Both the position numbers and the translations under genes were made by a program. From the NCBI RefSeq assembly GCF_014697625.1, contig NZ_JACJSG010000063.1, positions 1 through 40,882 of the forward strand: 40,882 bases of DNA. Direction: 5' to 3'. The DNA is from Anabaena azotica FACHB-119 (lineage in GTDB: Bacteria; Cyanobacteriota; Cyanobacteriia; Cyanobacteriales; Nostocaceae). Within the stretch, counting starts at the first letter, position 1. Each line of letters starts with the position of its first letter. The notes below the pieces were generated by a model. It made no database searches. It was not told the DNA's origin and saw nothing but the letters and a program-made list of their open reading frames with translations. Positions 1-8,218 of the stretch are shown piece after piece.

Positions 1-71
1 TTTGAACTCGTAGACAATCATGGATATCGACCAATTAACCACATGCTTATGCTATCACAAAAAGCATAAAG

Positions 72-94
72 CCGTCGTAGAACGACGGGGTTTT
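72..94 (+). terminator. Hairpin with T run, possible terminator
   Basis: A 7-bp perfect stem (CCGTCGT, then loop AGA, then ACGACGG) is followed by GGTTTT, the form of a short Rho-independent terminator for a gene to the left of the window. From memory, similar hairpins also occur at the right ends of IS200/IS605-type elements in cyanobacteria, so a transposon-end remnant is an alternative. The first 70 bases show no recognisable gene. Confidence 0.45.
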
Positions 95-206
95 AAACCC
101 ATTTTTCTGATAAATAGCCTTTACTACTTTAATCTCAGCAATTGGATGGTGGGTAGGAGATTTATCTAAATGTTTGAATATATTTAAAGAATTGGAGTCA
201 AAGATA

Positions 207-482
207 ATGGAAAGTACGTTTTTTGATAAGACGTTTCGTGATAGCGAAGGCAACATTGTTGTAGCTCAAGCGCCAAACCCACCCCTGATTGTTTGGATAG
301 TAGCCAGTTTATTCAGTCTGATATTTACAACTGGCCAAATCAATACAGTATTAAACTTTGTGGCAAACGCCTCCTTATTTACTTGGGCATGGATGGAATT
401 GTTTCAAGGTGTTAATTATTTTCGGAGAACGCTGGGTCTTGTGGTATTGATGGGTTTAATTGCATTACAAGTTATCCGGTAA
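207..482 (+). CDS. Small hypothetical membrane protein
   Basis: This is a protein of about 91 residues that I do not recognise by family. The N-terminal third is polar and starts MESTFFDKTF. It is followed by two hydrophobic stretches, one around PLIVWIVASLFSLIF and one at the C-terminus (LGLVVLMGLIALQV), which suggest two membrane-spanning helices. An upstream in-frame ATG at 174 would add 11 residues. I prefer 207 because GGAG lies about 10 nt upstream of it and the added residues look non-conserved. It stands alone, with a terminator-like hairpin upstream and about 330 bp of non-coding DNA downstream. No functional inference is possible beyond probable location in a membrane. Confidence 0.6.
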   Translation: MESTFFDKTFRDSEGNIVVAQAPNPPLIVWIVASLFSLIFTTGQINTVLNFVANASLFTWAWMELFQGVNYFRRTLGLVVLMGLIALQVIR

Positions 483-813
483 GGCTTTTGATTTGCTAGC
501 TTAATTTTATAGCAGACAACGGGAAACAGGAAAAAGTTTGAGCGTTAACTTAATAAGCTAACAAAGAAACGCAGAGGGTAGAAGGCAGGAGCAAATGGTG
601 GCTTCTGCCTTTTGCCTCTTGCTTTATATGAGTGTAAATCTGCATTGCTTCAATTACCAACTTTAGATAATAAATCTTTCTTATCTTTGTAAATAACTTA
701 TCTTTCTTCACCATCAAATATGGTGGCAAGCAGCAAACTCAATATTAGTGGTGCTGAGAACAGTAACTCACCCATAACCAAACTAAACATCATTAAAAAA
801 GGAAGAAATACTC
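483..813. other. Non-coding stretch, no gene seen
   Basis: No ORF with coding character is visible here. The stretch around 575-625 is rich in short direct and inverted repeats of the type GAAGGCAG / CTTCTGCC, the low-complexity spacer typical of filamentous cyanobacteria. The last 20 bases carry a good ribosome-binding site (AAGGAAG) for the gene at 814. Confidence 0.5.
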
Positions 814-1089
814 ATGGCTACTGAAAATAAAATTGCGATCGCCAATCTTACTGATGATTTGTTACAGCTGCAAAAACCTGTGTACTCCAGTTTAACAGTT
901 GCTATCTTACAACAACTTCTAATCTCAGAAGGCTACGGTAATTTACCCGATGGGACAACCTTACCTGTAACTGGCAACTATCTGGACGAAACTGTTACTG
1001 CTGTCGAAAACTTCCAACAAGCTATGGGGCTTTCGGTCGATGGTGTTGTTGGTGCAAATACCTGGACTGCGTTAGTCCCAAATCAGTAA
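814..1089 (+). CDS. Peptidoglycan-binding-domain protein (PGRP-type helical domain)
   Basis: This 91-residue protein is essentially a single peptidoglycan-binding (PG_binding_1-like) domain. Evidence is the pattern VAILQQLLISEGYG, then a loop, LPVTGNYLDETVTAVENFQ, and the closing signature QAMGLSVDGVVGANTWTAL, which is the usual G(L/V)xxDGVVGxxTWxAL end of the family. There is no signal peptide or membrane segment, so it is either cytoplasmic or exported by a non-classical route. An AAGGAAG ribosome-binding site lies about 10 nt before the ATG. Small single-domain proteins of this kind are common in cyanobacteria and their role is not established. It is convergent with the methyltransferase gene that follows and looks unrelated to the biosynthetic cluster. 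Confidence 0.85.
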   Translation: MATENKIAIANLTDDLLQLQKPVYSSLTVAILQQLLISEGYGNLPDGTTLPVTGNYLDETVTAVENFQQAMGLSVDGVVGANTWTALVPNQ

Positions 1090-1130
1090 TTAATCAGAAT
1101 TTTTAGCATTCTGGGAAAAAGTTCATTAAC

Positions 1131-1152
1131 GGTTGACTGTCAACAGTCAACC
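1131..1152. repeat. Inverted repeat between convergent genes
   Basis: The arms GGTTGACTGT and ACAGTCAACC are perfectly complementary with a 2-nt centre. The repeat lies between the 3' ends of a plus-strand and a minus-strand gene. It could act as a bidirectional terminator, although no T run follows. Further GTCAACAG copies lie directly downstream, so it may simply be part of a short repeat family. Confidence 0.5.
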
Positions 1153-1254
1153 GTCAACAGCCAAGACGAAAAGATGTGCTTAAATACCTGAGAGGTGATT
1201 ACTGCATATATCCTCAATATCAAGCTTGAGTAAAGAAGGTGAAAAATATGCTGT

Positions 1255-2262
1255 CTACCACTTCTTAACCAAGCTGGAAGGATTTTGCTCAACCAAGTTG
1301 CTGTCCATCAATTCTGTAGGTGAGTTCGCCCGTACAGCACGGAACATTCCAAATCGGCACAAACCTGTACCAAATGCTAAACGCATCAGCAAAAAGGTGG
1401 GAACCTCACGTAAAGATTTGACAAAACCAGATAGTCCAAAACGCAGCAAACCTTCCGGTCTGGCTATCCCTTGCCAGATTGAGTCTAACCAAGAAGGAAG
1501 GGTTTCTTTTGTCCAATCTGTTGTTATTACCTCTCCTTCGACTAATTTTGTCTGTTCTAGAAGCTCACTAAAGCCTTCTATGCTGGAAAAAGCTGGATGA
1601 GACCATTGGTCGAGGAGTTGCCGCATTACTGGTTTTTCCCAAAAATTTAGCGGCTGGCGGCGGTCATCTCTCTGATTCCAGTCAGCTACAACCAACAGTC
1701 CACCAGGCTTTAACACCCGCATTAATTCTCTGGCAAAAACGGCTTTATCAGGCATATGCGGGCCTGCTTCAATCGACCAGACTATATCAAAACTGGCATC
1801 TGGAAACGACAATGCCATTGCATCATCGACCGCAAACTGGGCGTTTAGCCCTTGGGGCGTTAAGTCCTGGGCGCGTTTTACCTGCTGTGGGCTGATCGTG
1901 ATCCCTGTGACAGCAAACCCATAATCTCGCGCTAAAATCCGACTACTACCCCCAATGCCGCAGCCCACATCTAAAAGGGTGGTTCCGGGTGGTAACTTAT
2001 CTAAACCACCCCATTTCACCATTTCATGTACAAAGTCAGATTTAGCTGCCAAAAAATCTTTCCTTCGTGGCGGCGAACCGTAGTGACCGAGGTGAATGTG
2101 TTCTCCCCAATAAAACTCTAGGATGCCGTCTACAGTCCACTCATCATAGGAGTTGGCGACTGTAACAGAAGATTGATACTTGCGAGGAGTTAGGAAATAA
2201 GCTGCAAGTGCGATCGCTAAAAACAGAAGAACACCAATTACAAAATATAGCAAGGTTGACAT
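1255..2262 (-). CDS. SAM-dependent methyltransferase, MPBQ/MSBQ methyltransferase type
   Basis: This is a 335-residue class I SAM methyltransferase with an N-terminal membrane anchor (LLYFVIGVLLFLAIALAAYF). It continues with YDEWTVDGILEFYWGEHIHLGHY, the entry region typical of tocopherol and plastoquinone methyltransferases. The SAM motif I is LLDVGCGIGGSSR, motif II/III is around FDIVWSIEAGPHMPDK, and LMRVLKPGGLLVVADW follows. Architecture and length fit the cyanobacterial 2-methyl-6-phytyl/solanesyl-benzoquinone methyltransferase (Synechocystis sll0418 type), which methylates the ring of tocopherol and plastoquinone precursors at the membrane. A gamma-tocopherol methyltransferase is the nearest alternative, but the membrane anchor favours the MPBQ enzyme. 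It is on the strand opposite to the biosynthetic cluster and is probably housekeeping. Confidence 0.8.
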   Translation of the reverse strand: MSTLLYFVIGVLLFLAIALAAYFLTPRKYQSSVTVANSYDEWTVDGILEFYWGEHIHLGHYGSPPRRKDFLAAKSDFVHEMVKWGGLDKLPPGTTLLDVGCGIGGSSRILARDYGFAVTGITISPQQVKRAQDLTPQGLNAQFAVDDAMALSFPDASFDIVWSIEAGPHMPDKAVFARELMRVLKPGGLLVVADWNQRDDRRQPLNFWEKPVMRQLLDQWSHPAFSSIEGFSELLEQTKLVEGEVITTDWTKETLPSWLDSIWQGIARPEGLLRFGLSGFVKSLREVPTFLLMRLAFGTGLCRFGMFRAVRANSPTELMDSNLVEQNPSSLVKKW

Positions 2263-2940
2263 TGTTTTGAAAGCTGCCTATACACTTAACGTAGCTGGTT
2301 GACTAAAAAAACTCAAGTAGCATGGCCCTATGACTGACCATAAACTGCTAACACCACTGACAGTTCCACCTCCCTAGTTGCTCAATCCGATGGGACAACG
2401 AGCTAGCTGTCTGTGCCGAGGTAATAGCCAGTATGGACTTTAGCAATTCTATTCACGCTGAAATAAATGTACTTATTTATACGTCAAGCTATTAACTGCA
2501 AGTATGGCGTAATCTGCAAAGTTTGTTTACCTGTCGGCTTATTCATAAGCAAATTTTATAGATTGTTATAAAGGTATCATGTATTACTTTTTTATATTTA
2601 CAAAAATTTACATTTATTTAACTTGAAGTTGCTTTTTATTCTGAAAGCCAGGAATTTTCTAGAAAATCACGAGTTACAAGACAAAAAATAAGTTAAGAAA
2701 TTTAGCTTCTTTAGATTTTCTTCACATTACCTACTATCGTAAATTTACGGGTACTGGTAAGATTGTGTTGAAAGCTGTTCTGATGATTTGTACGAAAAAA
2801 ATTTTAAAGCTAGCTGCTATGCACATAGCTCTGCATACGTCTGAAAACGTATGAAGTGAGGCATAAGATTGCTGCTTATGTTTTGACTGGGCTGAGTATG
2901 AGCCAGTTTTTGGTAGAGTAAATCAATCCAAAAATGAATC
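2263..2940. other. Intergenic region, no gene seen, one hairpin
   Basis: This is AT-rich DNA of 678 bp between divergently transcribed genes, so it should contain two promoters, but I cannot place them confidently. A 7-bp palindrome (CATACGT, 6-nt spacer, ACGTATG) lies at 2834-2853, about 90 bp before the caspase-like gene, and could be an operator. No open reading frame with coding character is visible. Confidence 0.4.
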
Positions 2941-3609
2941 ATGCAAATTGAACTGATTGAAACAGATCGTCAAGAAAAGACTTTTGTGGCAATTATGACA
3001 GATAGTCTATGTGTTGTTCCCTTTGGTATTGATGAATATGTAACTTGTTTTCGTCCATTGCAGGGCTGTGTAAAAGATGTAACTGCAATTGAAGAGTATT
3101 TACAAGGACAGGTAAACACTGATGAATACAAGTTACATCTGTGTGCATTATTGAACAAAGATGCTGCTCAAGAGGCAATCATTGATGGTTGTTGTCAGCA
3201 TCTAAGCCAAGCCAGGAAAGAAGATGTGAGATTTCTGTATTATGCAGAGCATACTTCTCACAAGGAAACTGCGGAAGAGTTTTGGCCTATCCAACCAGAT
3301 CGAATCAATGAAACGTTGGTTTGTGACGACAGCCAAAGTCCAGATAGATGGGACTTGGCAACTCAGGAAATGGCAAAGCTGAATGTAGAGGTAGCCCAGG
3401 AAAACCTTCATGCTACTATTGTTATTGTTAAGGATAATTGTCCCTCAAACTTGGATATTCGTAGTTGTATAGAAGCAAACACCGCAGAGCCTAACGCTCG
3501 TATTTATAGACCAAAAAGGCTATTAGATAGGTTGAGCTTGTCATATTTAGAAGTAGAACAACTATTAACTGAGGGCAGTCTGGCAAAATATCTCCATAGC
3601 TGGAATTGA
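2941..3609 (+). CDS. Divergent caspase-like (C14 / orthocaspase p20-like) protein
   Basis: This 222-residue protein is tentatively assigned to the caspase fold. LQGCVKDVTAIEEYL at residues 40-54 resembles the (L/G)xGCVNDA helix entry of bacterial orthocaspases. FLYYAEHTSHK at 98-108 sits where the FFYYSGHGS catalytic histidine strand is expected. IVIVKDNCPSN at 160-170 sits where the DxCxSG catalytic cysteine strand is expected. The presumed dyad would be His104 and Cys167, but the flanking glycines of both motifs are lost, so activity is uncertain. It has no fused effector domain, which is unusual because cyanobacterial caspase-like proteins often carry one. It stands alone just upstream of the biosynthetic cluster and is followed by a hairpin at 3613-3634. 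A non-peptidase alpha/beta protein remains possible. Confidence 0.5.
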   Translation: MQIELIETDRQEKTFVAIMTDSLCVVPFGIDEYVTCFRPLQGCVKDVTAIEEYLQGQVNTDEYKLHLCALLNKDAAQEAIIDGCCQHLSQARKEDVRFLYYAEHTSHKETAEEFWPIQPDRINETLVCDDSQSPDRWDLATQEMAKLNVEVAQENLHATIVIVKDNCPSNLDIRSCIEANTAEPNARIYRPKRLLDRLSLSYLEVEQLLTEGSLAKYLHSWN

Positions 3610-3612
3610 TCA

Positions 3613-3634
3613 CAAGAAAAATTTATTTTTCTTG
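3613..3634 (+). terminator. AT-rich hairpin after the caspase-like gene
   Basis: This is a perfect 10-bp inverted repeat (CAAGAAAAAT, TT, ATTTTTCTTG) starting 4 nt after the stop codon of the preceding gene. It could terminate that transcript before the biosynthetic cluster begins. The rest of the 3610-3928 gap holds one HIP1-like GGGCGATCGCC site near 3755 and the unmapped promoter of the following gene, but no other recognisable element. Confidence 0.55.
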
Positions 3635-3928
3635 CAACTGGCTGCTTTCGCTGTTCAACGAAAGAATATCAAACCTGTAGCCATGATGAAAATCAAAGCT
3701 AAGAATTTAGGAAAAACCAGCATTGATTAAGTTAATTAATCATCGCAATCTGAGGGCGATCGCCTAAATATTGGTCAATAAGTTAACTAGAGATTAATAA
3801 AATAATTTTGAACTCTGTTGTCAATAGAGCAAGATTATTGACATGACTTATTTTTCCAGATCAACTACAAGCAACATATGTTTTTTATTGTTTTATTACT
3901 TAACAAAGAATAAATAAAGGAGCAATAG

Positions 3929-5743
3929 ATGCAACTACTAAAGCCAGAAAGAACATCTTTGATAGATATCATCAGTTATAGATCCCAATCTCAACCTGAT
4001 AAACAAGCTTATATCTTTCTGCAAAACGGAGAAGAAGAAACAGCAAGTTTTACCTACGAAGAGTTGGACAAACGCTCAAGAGCGATCGCCGCCTATCTCC
4101 AACCTTGGAAAGGAGAACGTGCTTTATTGTTATACCCCTCTGGATTAGAGTTTATTACAGCCTTCTTTGGCTGTTTGTACGCTGGGGTAATAGCAGTGCC
4201 TGTTTATCCTCCCAAACGTAATCAAAAGTTATCTCGATTGCTTTCCATCGTTAATGATTCCCAGGCTAAATTAGCACTGACAACCTCATCAATATTGCTA
4301 GACATTAGTCAAAGGTGGCAAGAAGAAACAGACTCATTAACTCAGTTGAACTGGGTGGCTACAGATAAGGTAGAAGCTGATCCTCAAGATTTTGTCCCTC
4401 AATTAATCACACCTGAGAGTCTGGCGTTTTTGCAATATACTTCCGGTTCTACGGGAACACCTAAAGGGGTGATGGTGACTCATCATAACCTGGTACACAA
4501 TTCCGAGTGCATTAAACAAGCATTTGAACTCACATCAGACAGCGTATCAGTGAGTTGGTTGCCCACTTTTCATGATATGGGACTGATTGATGGCGTAATT
4601 CAACCTTTGTACACAGGTTTTATCGGTTATCTCATGCCACCAGTCGCTTTTCTCATGAAGCCGGCTTGTTGGTTGCAGGCAATTACCCGATACAAAGCCA
4701 CTCATTGTGGAGGCCCAAACTTTGCTTATGATTTGTGTGTGAACAAAGTGAATGCCGAACAACTCAAAACACTTGACCTTAGTAGTTGGTATTCTGCTTA
4801 CAGTGGGTCAGAACCAGTTCACAACACAACGTTGAAGCTCTTTGTTGAGAAATTTAGAGATTGTGGTTTTCAAGAGAAATTTTTCTATCCTTGTTATGGC
4901 ATGGCAGAAGCAACTCTATTTATATCTGGAGGCTTCAAACAATCTCCACCCATCGTCAAATGGGTACAAACAAAAGCTTTAGAGGAAAACAAAATAGTAG
5001 ATGTAACTCATCCCCATCCATCCTCTGAAGAAGGAACTAAACCGATAGTTGGATGTGGTCACAGTTGGTTAGATTATAAAATTGTGATAGCTGATTTAGA
5101 GTCTTGTGAACTTTGTGCCGATGGACAAGTTGGAGAAATTTGGGTATCTAGTGCTAGTGTGACTAAAGGCTATTGGAATCGTCCACAACAGACTCAAGAA
5201 ACTTTTGAGGCTTATTTGAAAGATGGTTCAGGGCCATTTTTACGCACAGGGGATCTAGGCTTTCTGCACGATGGGGAGTTGTATGTTACGGGACGAATTA
5301 AAGACATTATTATCATCAGAGGACAAAATCATTATCCCCAAGATATCGAACTGACAGTTCAGAAAAGTCACCCTGGGCTGCGGCTGAATTGCGGAGCTGC
5401 CTTTACCATAGAGGTCAAGGGTAAAGAGCAATTAATAATTGTTCAAGAGGTAGAGCGTACTTATCTGAAGAAGTTGGATGTAAATCATGTAGTACAGATC
5501 ATCACTCAAGCGGTGGCAGCAGAGCATGGTATACAGGTTTATGCCACAGTCTTAGTTAAGACTGGCAGTATTCCTAAGACTTCTAGCGGCAAAATTCAAC
5601 GTCATGCTTGTCGGACTAAATTCTTGAATGGCAGTTTAGAAGTAGTCGAAGATTGGAGCGAAAATCCTCAATATAAATCTGGATTCATCCGTCTTCAAGA
5701 TGAAGTTGAATCTATCTTCAATACTTTTGCCAAAAAAAGTTGA
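3929..5743 (+). CDS. cylA: Fatty acyl-AMP ligase, CylA-like
   Basis: This 604-residue adenylate-forming enzyme starts the assembly line by activating a free fatty acid as the acyl-AMP and transferring it to the adjacent ACP. Motifs are the nucleotide loop LQYTSGSTGTPKG near residue 170, CYGMAEATLFISGG (the FAAL-type YGMAEA), TGDLGFLHDGELYVTGR (A7), IKDIIIIRGQNHYPQDIE (A8) and the C-terminal lysine motif IPKTSSGKIQR near residue 553. The GQNHYPQDIE and AEATLFISGG variants are those of fatty acyl-AMP ligases rather than acyl-CoA synthetases. The length is normal for the family. A strong AAAGGAG ribosome-binding site precedes the ATG by 6 nt. In the cyl pathway the equivalent enzyme activates decanoate; the chain length here cannot be read from the sequence. 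Confidence 0.95.
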   Translation: MQLLKPERTSLIDIISYRSQSQPDKQAYIFLQNGEEETASFTYEELDKRSRAIAAYLQPWKGERALLLYPSGLEFITAFFGCLYAGVIAVPVYPPKRNQKLSRLLSIVNDSQAKLALTTSSILLDISQRWQEETDSLTQLNWVATDKVEADPQDFVPQLITPESLAFLQYTSGSTGTPKGVMVTHHNLVHNSECIKQAFELTSDSVSVSWLPTFHDMGLIDGVIQPLYTGFIGYLMPPVAFLMKPACWLQAITRYKATHCGGPNFAYDLCVNKVNAEQLKTLDLSSWYSAYSGSEPVHNTTLKLFVEKFRDCGFQEKFFYPCYGMAEATLFISGGFKQSPPIVKWVQTKALEENKIVDVTHPHPSSEEGTKPIVGCGHSWLDYKIVIADLESCELCADGQVGEIWVSSASVTKGYWNRPQQTQETFEAYLKDGSGPFLRTGDLGFLHDGELYVTGRIKDIIIIRGQNHYPQDIELTVQKSHPGLRLNCGAAFTIEVKGKEQLIIVQEVERTYLKKLDVNHVVQIITQAVAAEHGIQVYATVLVKTGSIPKTSSGKIQRHACRTKFLNGSLEVVEDWSENPQYKSGFIRLQDEVESIFNTFAKKS

Positions 5744-5873
5744 GCAAAGCAGAAGTCAGATGTAGTAGAGAAATTGCTTCTCACAAGGGAAATATTGTAT
5801 CTGTTTCTATACTCTTCAATAATATTAAGATGATAGAAACCCGAATAAACGAACTACAACCATAGAGAGAAAG

Positions 5874-6188
5874 ATGGAAACCTTAAATAATCAGATTAAT
5901 TCAATTTCCAGCGATCGCGCAGTTGCCAAAAAACTACCCACAAAGGTAGAAATTCAAAATTGGCTCGTTAACTACCTAGTGGAACAGCTAGACTTAAACC
6001 CAGCCAGAGTAGATGTCTCAATTCCTTTTGATCGCTACGGAATTGATTCTGCTGCGGCAATAGTATTGGTAGGTGACTTAAAAGATTGGTTGGAAATAGA
6101 CCTAGAACCAACTTTAATCTATGATTATCCATCTATTGAAGAGTTGGCTCGACACTTGAATGATTCCATCAGAGCAGAATATTTATGA
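5874..6188 (+). CDS. cylB: Acyl carrier protein, CylB-like
   Basis: This is a 104-residue stand-alone carrier protein. The phosphopantetheine attachment site is Ser59 in FDRYGIDSAAAIVLVGDLK. The fold is otherwise ordinary, ending with YDYPSIEELARHL. A 20-residue polar N-terminal extension precedes helix 1. It lies 130 bp after the ligase and before the halogenase. By analogy with the characterised cyl system, it receives the fatty acyl group and presents it to the halogenase as acyl-ACP. The IDSAAA motif is of the kind found in carrier proteins paired with fatty acyl-AMP ligases. Confidence 0.95.
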   Translation: METLNNQINSISSDRAVAKKLPTKVEIQNWLVNYLVEQLDLNPARVDVSIPFDRYGIDSAAAIVLVGDLKDWLEIDLEPTLIYDYPSIEELARHLNDSIRAEYL

Positions 6189-6430
6189 TCAAGTTGTCAG
6201 TATCAGCAGTCATCAACCATAAATTTTAAGCATAATATGATGCTGCTGGAGAGGTTGTGGGAAAAGTCGATATTTTCAAACATCCTCTGGGTTGCTTAGT
6301 AAAAAACTTCTCTACTCTTGTAGCTTTTCCATCCCCTTGAGAATATCTGGAACTGAATTAAGCTTCCTTGACGTTACCTGATGGTAATGAATCAACATTT
6401 CCTATTATTGACTTTGAGGTAAAACCAACA

Positions 6431-7846
6431 ATGACTAGCGTTAATGTAAGGCTTAAAGACGAGGAATCGTCAACCCTAATAGAGAACAATAAAAACAAGC
6501 ATCTAAAAGTCACTGAAATCACTTACAAGAACAACACCGAATCCAACTACACAGAAAAAATAGAGGAGTTGGATAAAAGCTTTAACTACAGTGCTAACAG
6601 TAATCATTACTGGAGCCATCCTGAACTGTCAATTCTTTACGGCACTCCGCTTTATGCAGAAGCCTCACACTCACAAAGAATTGCTCTCAATCATCTTTAT
6701 TGGGTGACGCAGTATAGCCAGATTGCTGCTAGTGAAGCAAACACCATACTTTACAATGATGTAACGAATGGAGTGTTTTTCGCTATTGGTGGCTATGAAA
6801 TGCTCTGCAAAGAATTACATTTGGAAAGCGACCAGGAAAAATCCCACATTCATGCTTTTCATACCATCAGTTATAAAACTAAGAAAGCTCTGCTGGGAAA
6901 AGCAGCATTCACTACTCCTGTAGAGTTAAATCAAAGCCAAGCTCTGGAAAATAATTCCCAAGAGAATGCAGCTAGCAAAGCTTTGCAAAAATTATTAGGT
7001 TACAAGCCCCTAAGTTCGACACCTTTAGCTTTAGAAGATGCTGCCCTCCGCTTACTAAAAAATATCAGACTCAAAAGCAAAGCAGACTGCTATTCCCCCT
7101 ATTTAAATGAATTGGAGAAGAAAGATTTATTTCTTCCAGGCCCCAGAACAGGGATATTAAGAGTATTTCCTAGATATCTGCTGAGGTTGTTTACCTTAAG
7201 TTGGGGAAGTTCATCTTTCTTAGCTTCTCAATATTACTGCTTCCGCTACATAGCCAATATGCTGCTCAAAACAGCTGAATATGAATACACAAGGCATTAC
7301 AGAGACTTAGAAAAAACAGGAGAATTCATCCCAACGCCAACAGAAGTTTCCCGTTACCATTTGTTGGATGAATCTTACCACACCACAATGTCCAAGCTGA
7401 TTGCACAAGATGTATACAAGGATTTTGCTAAACCAACAGCATATGAAAGATACATGGGCAATTTGTCAGTCAAGGTAACGCAAAGTCGTCTGCTTGGTGG
7501 TCTTTCTGGCGGTTTACCTGCCATATTCCAAGACGATTCTTGGTTCACAATTTCATACTACAAGTTACTCCGCAGTCCTGTCTTCGATATGTCTCACGAA
7601 GAAACTATGCACTGGTTGGAGAAATGCTTGTGTCATGAACATGAAGGTTTTCATGTCAATCTCAAGTATCACCATCGCTTGTTAACAGACCTGCGTTACT
7701 TTTTCGGCGAATTCGATTATATGTGGCCTGTCAACCGGGAAATGAGTTTGATGGCTGAAGGGGGATCGATGGAAAAAGCCATCCAAAGAAATATCGAGTC
7801 CTTTAGAGACTTTTCTAAATCCTTTACTGCGGGGGCGAGTAAATAA
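6431..7846 (+). CDS. cylC: Dimetal-carboxylate alkyl halogenase, CylC-like
   Basis: This 471-residue enzyme is expected to chlorinate an unactivated carbon of the acyl chain on the ACP. It shows the ligand pattern of AurF-like diiron enzymes. Numbered from the ATG at 6431, these are a likely Glu102 (ASEANT), ExxH at Glu136/His139 (QEKSH), one or both glutamates of TAEYEY, and HxxxExxH at His310/Glu314/His317 (HLLDESYH). A histidine-rich stretch, CHEHEGFHVNLKYHH, lies near the C-terminus. I chose the ATG at 6431 because GAGGT lies 10 nt upstream; a TTG start at 6368 would add 21 residues. Position between the ACP and the first PKS matches the cyl cluster. A desaturase or N-oxygenase role is the family-level alternative, but the cluster context and the CylK-like gene, which needs an alkyl chloride, strongly favour halogenation. 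Confidence 0.88.
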   Translation: MTSVNVRLKDEESSTLIENNKNKHLKVTEITYKNNTESNYTEKIEELDKSFNYSANSNHYWSHPELSILYGTPLYAEASHSQRIALNHLYWVTQYSQIAASEANTILYNDVTNGVFFAIGGYEMLCKELHLESDQEKSHIHAFHTISYKTKKALLGKAAFTTPVELNQSQALENNSQENAASKALQKLLGYKPLSSTPLALEDAALRLLKNIRLKSKADCYSPYLNELEKKDLFLPGPRTGILRVFPRYLLRLFTLSWGSSSFLASQYYCFRYIANMLLKTAEYEYTRHYRDLEKTGEFIPTPTEVSRYHLLDESYHTTMSKLIAQDVYKDFAKPTAYERYMGNLSVKVTQSRLLGGLSGGLPAIFQDDSWFTISYYKLLRSPVFDMSHEETMHWLEKCLCHEHEGFHVNLKYHHRLLTDLRYFFGEFDYMWPVNREMSLMAEGGSMEKAIQRNIESFRDFSKSFTAGASK

Positions 7847-7916
7847 CCTGAAAATTGTGATTAAGGCTTAAATTCTTACTTAGGGATCAAAGCCAACAAC
7901 ATAAGGTAGTTGCATA

Positions 7917-8155
7917 ATAAAGGGATGAATTGAATATATATAGGAATCCGATTTGATTTCTGTATCCCTTACGGGAGCGTAGCCATAAACATCTCACTAC
8001 CTGTAAGCCGATGCACTGCTCACCACAAACATGATAAGGTGGGCTACGTATATTTCAAAAATCAAGTATGAATCCTATATATTTGCAATGTCCATACTGT
8101 AGCTCTAACTAAAACTACAGTATGAAAACGCAATAAAATAAATTCATCCCTTTGT
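7917..8155. repeat. Nested palindromic, MITE-like repeat region between cylC-like and cylD-like genes
   Basis: Three nested or adjacent inverted repeats fill the gap. The outer arms are ATAAAGGGATGAATT (7917-7931) and AATTCATCCCTTTGT (8141-8155). The inner arms, ATATATAGGAATCCGATTTG near 7935 and its imperfect complement CAAGTATGAATCCTATATAT ending at 8082, form an element of about 148 bp. A hairpin of CATACTGTAG (8093-8102) and CTACAGTATG (8115-8124) follows. The inner element contains CCCTTACGGGAGCGTAGCC, which recurs near 26830. This is non-coding mobile-repeat DNA. The hairpins might also attenuate transcription between the two genes. Confidence 0.7.
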
Positions 8156-8218
8156 CTAGCAACAATAAAAATAAATCTGCTTTTTGCAAAATCAATGTTT
8201 GTAGGAAGAGGTCAAGAT

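Noticed and set aside
1226..1600. Plus-strand ORF of 124 codons
   Set aside because: It lies entirely antisense to the C-terminal part of the methyltransferase gene and has no recognisable protein features; it is a shadow.
2834..2853. Quorum-sensing or LuxR-type operator
   Set aside because: The 7-bp palindrome CATACGT/ACGTATG is too short and isolated to name a regulator; no such regulator gene is in the window.
6368..6430. TTG start extending the halogenase by 21 residues
   Set aside because: The ATG at 6431 has GAGGT at good spacing, while the TTG lacks a ribosome-binding site and the extra residues show no conserved feature.
6431..7846. Fatty acid desaturase
   Set aside because: The histidine pattern is ExxH plus HxxxExxH of AurF-like soluble diiron enzymes, without the HxxxxH/HxxHH boxes and membrane helices of desaturases.
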